Shown here in pieces: positions 60,109 through 64,000 of a stretch of DNA of 64,000 nucleotides. The notes under the pieces are model-generated. The model made no database searches. It worked only from the letters and a program-made list of their open reading frames with translations, and was not told the DNA's origin. Each line of letters starts with the position of its first letter. Position 1 is the first letter of the stretch. Position numbers and translations under genes: made by a program. Origin of the DNA: Phallus indusiatus. Taxonomy: Eukaryota > Basidiomycota > Agaricomycetes > Phallales > Phallaceae. The stretch spans positions 496,001 through 560,000 of the forward strand of contig JAQFWX010000019.1 of assembly GCA_027605045.1 (NCBI GenBank), given 5' to 3'.

Positions 60109-63095
60109 TCATCGAGACGAAAGTCGCAAAATAAAGTACAGTCTTCAGAAATGATGATATAGTAATTAGTACATATTTCATAATTCGATAAAGAAAAGAA
60201 AAAAAAAGAATCTGGACCTACGCGATACGATAAATTACAGTTATTGAAATTAGAATCCCCGTCCACTTGGCATATGAAATCGTGTCAATCTTGAGATAGT
60301 TTAGAACGTCCTTTCCGGAAACTGTGCAATCTTGTGGAGTGGATGATGGATATGCGCAAAAGCAGGTACCGTTGACCACGTTACTATTGCACGTGAATGT
60401 GAGACCGGCCAAGTCAGACTGCAGTAATAAGTTGGGTCGTCAACGTTTGGAAGGTTGGAATGAAAAACGAAAAAAAAATAAAAAAAAAAAAGACTTACGT
60501 GCGTGATTAATTCGAACGCGTATTTTTGGTAATCCATGTAATGGAAAGAAAAGAACCAGAAGCGAGGAAGAGATCTAGATCGGACTCTATAGAGAATAAA
60601 TGATAGGTAAGGTTTGTGGAAGTCAGGGGAGTATATGGAAGCCAGCTACTGACAAGAATCCTCCAACACTCATCAAAAAGCCATTTGTGCTACAAACGAT
60701 AGTCAGTTCTGTTGTGCGCAGAGTCCTAAAAGATTTACGTACAAAGCTGAGACAGCTAATGCAGCAACAAAAACAGGAACAATAGATGATACAAGGACAA
60801 CTTGACCTTCGGCTGCGATAATCGACAAATAGAGAAATGCGAAAAATCTGAAGAACGCAGCAGCGCCGGGATGCAGGCCCTAATGGGTGGGGTTAAAGAG
60901 AAACTCGGTGTGAACAAAATATGTGAAACAACTTACTACACCCCAGTAAAATATAACCATGAAGAGTATTGTGCATAAAAAGAGGAACGGAAGGCTGACG
61001 ATCGTGTTTGATAGCACGAAAGGTAAAGTGGTGCACATTCCATTTTTCTTCTCACGATAGAACACGGCACGTTCTTCGAGAACTAGAAAACAGACGAAAG
61101 CGTATGGTTGGTTAGTATTCAATGAAACCTCGCCAAGGAATCACTTACAGCTCGGAATACCTGCGACAGACATCTAAAATTCACAAAGAATAAGGATGAT
61201 TAATTTAATTTGCGAAAACCCCAAAACCAAACCAAACCAGAAATTATGTTTACTTACGAAAGATAGAAATGCAACGGAATAGAAATATACTGACAGCCGA
61301 TCGTTGATTTTTGCGTCACTCATGCCCAGCCTAATCCAGATTGTTCTATCCATTATGGCGTTACGAGTTATTGTCAAGCAAACAATCGAATTTAATTTTA
61401 CTTACGCGACCATCAATCCCATTCCTACCGCCAAATCAAAGTCAGCCTTAAGAACCAAGTACGAGGAAGGAAGGAAGGAGAAGTATCACTTGCCTGCATA
61501 CATTCCCGCCCGAACACCATACGCCAACAGATTTCTGGAATAATTAATCATGCTTCTCTTCGATAATACAAGAGTTCTTTTCAGCGCGATGTCCAATGTT
61601 TGCGGGGCATGAAACCGCTGAGATTCGTGTCTCACGGCTGCAATTTCGAATATTTCCGGATCAGGTTGTCTTGGATTACGACTTAGGAAAAACTCTCTCA
61701 TTGAAGGTCCGCCAGGTTTTGATTCGATTCCTCTTCTGGATAATGAGAAATCATCATTCAAAAAATTCATGGCATGTTCGGTGGGTGAAACCTAACATGA
61801 AGAAGCAAATTCAGTAGAGGTCCTAAGGCGGTTGTGTTTATATCTTAAAACGTACGAATTTGGGAACTGGATGACCCCACGTATCAAAAAAGGCTTCCAT
61901 TTCGGTTACTTTGCCATAAAAGCTAGTTTTCCCTTTAGCCAATAACAGAACATCCGTGAATTGGGATAAGACATCGAATGACGGCTGATGGATGGTGACC
62001 AAGACGATCATTCCTTCAGCTATTGCTAGGTTCCGTATAGCTGTCATCACTTCTCGGGCCGTCATGCTATCCAACTGCATTATAGTAATATCAGCAACCC
62101 TAATTGAGTTAGTTAAAAAAATGTAAGCACATACGCCAGAAGTGACTTCGTCCAAGAAAAAGATTTTGCTAAGTAAAAAATTTCAAATTTTAGAATGACA
62201 TAAGATCCGGAAAGTCAAAAGAATGGAATCAGCAAATTCTTACGGATAGGTAACCATGGCGCAAGCCGCCGTCACACGTCGTTTTTGACCTAAGTAAGAG
62301 AAAAATCATACGTAAATCGTTCGTTTTTGCAAATCTAGGTGGGAGCGGAAAAAATTTACCGCCGGATATGCCGCGTGAAATTGGGGTGCCAATGCGCTGT
62401 TCCGCACAAGAGAGTAAACCCATAACGGACAAGACGCGTTGGACACGAGCGTTTACTTCCTTTTTTGGTAAGTTCGGGTTACTGATTTGCAAAGAACAGT
62501 CAAATTTAAAGATCCGCCGGTGAGGTGAGTTATAAAAGCAGTGATAATAACGTACTGGAGCTTTAATGATAGCGTGACTGATTCTCTGACGGTTAAAACG
62601 CCAATCAACGCGTCTTCTTGTTCAACAAACATGGATAGATCTTGCATATCACTCTTTTCTAAGCGTTTGCCATTATAATAAACCTATAAGAATGAAGGAC
62701 ATAAGAGCTCAGGATAGAGGGGATCGTAGAACAGGAGAGTTCGCTTACGGAAGAGCCAGACATTGGTTGCTTGCGAAAAGACATTAAATCAAGGAGGGTA
62801 CTTTTGCCTGTCATGACAAATGTTATTATTAGTTGACTATAGTGATAGGTGGCCGAAAACGCGTACCTGCGCCTGACGGGCCCTAATGGAGCAAAAGCAT
62901 GTAGTCAGCATCATAGTATATAGTATAATGATGACAAAAACCGGTTACCATTATGGCTAGCAATTCCCCAGCTTTGATGTCCAAAGAAACATCATCGACC
63001 AGTAAGACGTGATCCTGTTTATTCTTGACTTGATAGCTGAGGTCTCGGAAGGAAAGGATTGAGCTCCTAGACATGTTTGCTGGTGGCGAGGTCAT
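60109..63095 (-). CDS. ABCG (White-type) half-transporter
   Basis: Many short exons give one nucleotide-binding domain followed by one membrane domain. In order: VKNKQDHVLLVDDVSLDI, Walker A GPSGAGKSTLLDLM (split by an intron, its first part on a 16-nt exon near 62867-62882), FVEQEDALIGVLTVRES, signature ISRGISGG then QKRRVTAACA, Walker B KIFFLDEVTSG, H-loop TIHQPSFDVLSQ, then the membrane part with YSRNLLAYGVRAGMY, EERAVFYREKKNGMC, YWGV, GGFLVRSRSLPRFWF, HYMDYQKYAFELI, a Cys-rich loop (FTCNSNVVNGTCFCAY) and a last helix ending LRLSSR, TGA 60109-60111. This NBD-then-TMD order is ABCG; half-transporters act as dimers, often exporting lipids or toxic compounds. The start is uncertain: ATG 63095 is used, but the frame stays open upstream past 63197. 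Confidence 0.85.
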
Positions 63096-63257
63096 TGAAG
63101 TAGCAGTCGAATCGAGTGATTTCTCGTGAATTTGAGGGTATGATGAGCTTGGAAGAACGTCCGTTTCGTAGGAATATTGGGATCCAGACGTGGACAAAGG
63201 TAGGGAAATTGAGAGGGGTTGAACCGCGCGGGGTTTACTGACCGTATTAGTAAACTC

Positions 63258-63340
63258 GGCGATGTTGTCCGGCCTTTCTAGCCGTTCTTGGTCGGTCTGA
63301 GATGAGCTGAGACGGGCTGGAAAGGCTGGACAACATCGCC
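63258..63340. repeat. Near-perfect inverted repeat upstream of the ABCG gene
   Basis: Arms 63258-63283 and 63315-63340 are reverse complements over 26 bp with two mismatches; each contains GATGTTGTCC or GGACAACATC. The loop is 31 nt. It lies about 165 bp before the ABCG start used here, in the likely 5' leader or promoter. Confidence 0.8.
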
Positions 63341-64000
63341 CAGATTGCTGATCTGAGTGACAGATATACGGTCTGATATATAGTGTCGGCGAGGACCAGA
63401 GCCAATAAGTGTTTGGGGATATTTTTGAGAAAACATGAGTCCTATCAAATGCTGGGCACCTGGCTCAAATTATAATAATAACAGGGAAAAACTGTAAATT
63501 AACCAGTGCTGGGCAAATCCAAGTAAGCGCCCATCCTTGTTTGAACCTTCGGATTTATAAGATGTCCGTTGATTCTTTCCGTCTTTCTTATTGACAAGTT
63601 AGGCTCGCTGCTAAAGCAACTCTCGAGATCCTATCTTCGTGGCTGTAGTAGGATATTATTACTTACCGGCTGCCAGCACGACAAGTGCTCGTTTACTTGC
63701 TCCCCCGAACCCCTGGCCCTCTCCATTTGGCGCGCTTGGCCGGAGACAGCACGTCCGACGAGGGCTCCGTGAGATACAGGCAGTTGCCATACGTTGCTAT
63801 ATTTCCGTGTTTGTTTTGTTTTTTGAAATAGAATGGACTAATGATAACCCGACAAGAACACAAGTTTCGTGCGATAGAATCTCCTCAATGTCACGGTCAC
63901 GCTTTGTGCCTCCGTACTTTGGCGGAGATTGATTTCTGCTTCCGTCTTCCGTCTTCCTTGCGCCCACCCACTTGTGGATCCATATTCATGTGGTACGTTT
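63341..64000. other. Region upstream of the ABCG gene, no gene seen
   Basis: Two overlapping plus-strand frames (63569-63772, 63639-63932) are unrecognised and overlap in different frames. The promoter of the ABCG gene is expected here. Confidence 0.35.

Noticed and set aside
1..64000. Retrotransposon or DNA-transposon coding genes, CRISPR arrays, viral genes
   Set aside because: I looked for reverse-transcriptase, integrase and transposase motifs and for regular direct repeats and found none; mobile-element calls here rest on repeats and presence/absence only.

Overview
The window looks like nuclear DNA of a mushroom-forming basidiomycete (Agaricomycetes). Genes are cut by many introns of about 45-70 nt with GT..AG ends and variable phase. 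The recognisable families are basidiomycete ones: two DUF6534 membrane proteins, a giant DUF3638/DUF3645 protein, seven-helix membrane proteins of fungal type, a divergent mushroom-type protein kinase, an ABCG half-transporter and a BAHD-like acyltransferase. I see no bacterial operon structure, no CRISPR array, no rRNA and no tRNA.

Left part (1-14.9 kb) is ordinary gene space: the 3' end of the DUF3638/DUF3645 gene (+), a single-pass membrane protein (-), a multi-pass membrane protein (-), a LysM-domain protein (+) and a DUF6534 protein (+). At 15.06-16.78 kb lies a long inverted repeat with arms of about 690 bp. From 18.5 to 25.8 kb come an acidic orphan protein (-), a protein-kinase locus with a broken tail copy and an in-frame TGA (+), an orphan protein (-) facing an inverted broken copy of itself, and a Zn2Cys6-like protein (-).

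The centre (27.4-48.4 kb) is a tandem segmental duplication. Copy A (from 27.77 kb) holds a complete, divergent actin gene but a frameshifted copy of an orphan gene. Copy B (from 38.72 kb) holds a 5'-truncated actin but an intact orphan gene, so decay is reciprocal. The left edge of copy B also cuts off the N-terminus of a seven-helix gene on the other strand. Each copy carries private insertions or replacements.

Right part (49-64 kb): an alpha/beta hydrolase with a one-base frameshift at its nucleophile elbow (-), a BAHD-like acyltransferase (+), a small secreted-protein candidate (-), a second DUF6534 gene (-) and an ABCG half-transporter (-). Several short inverted repeats and recurring CCGTAT-rich motifs suggest non-autonomous transposons. 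Exon models were read by hand from splice signals and family resemblance. Family names come from memory of conserved motifs, not from a search.
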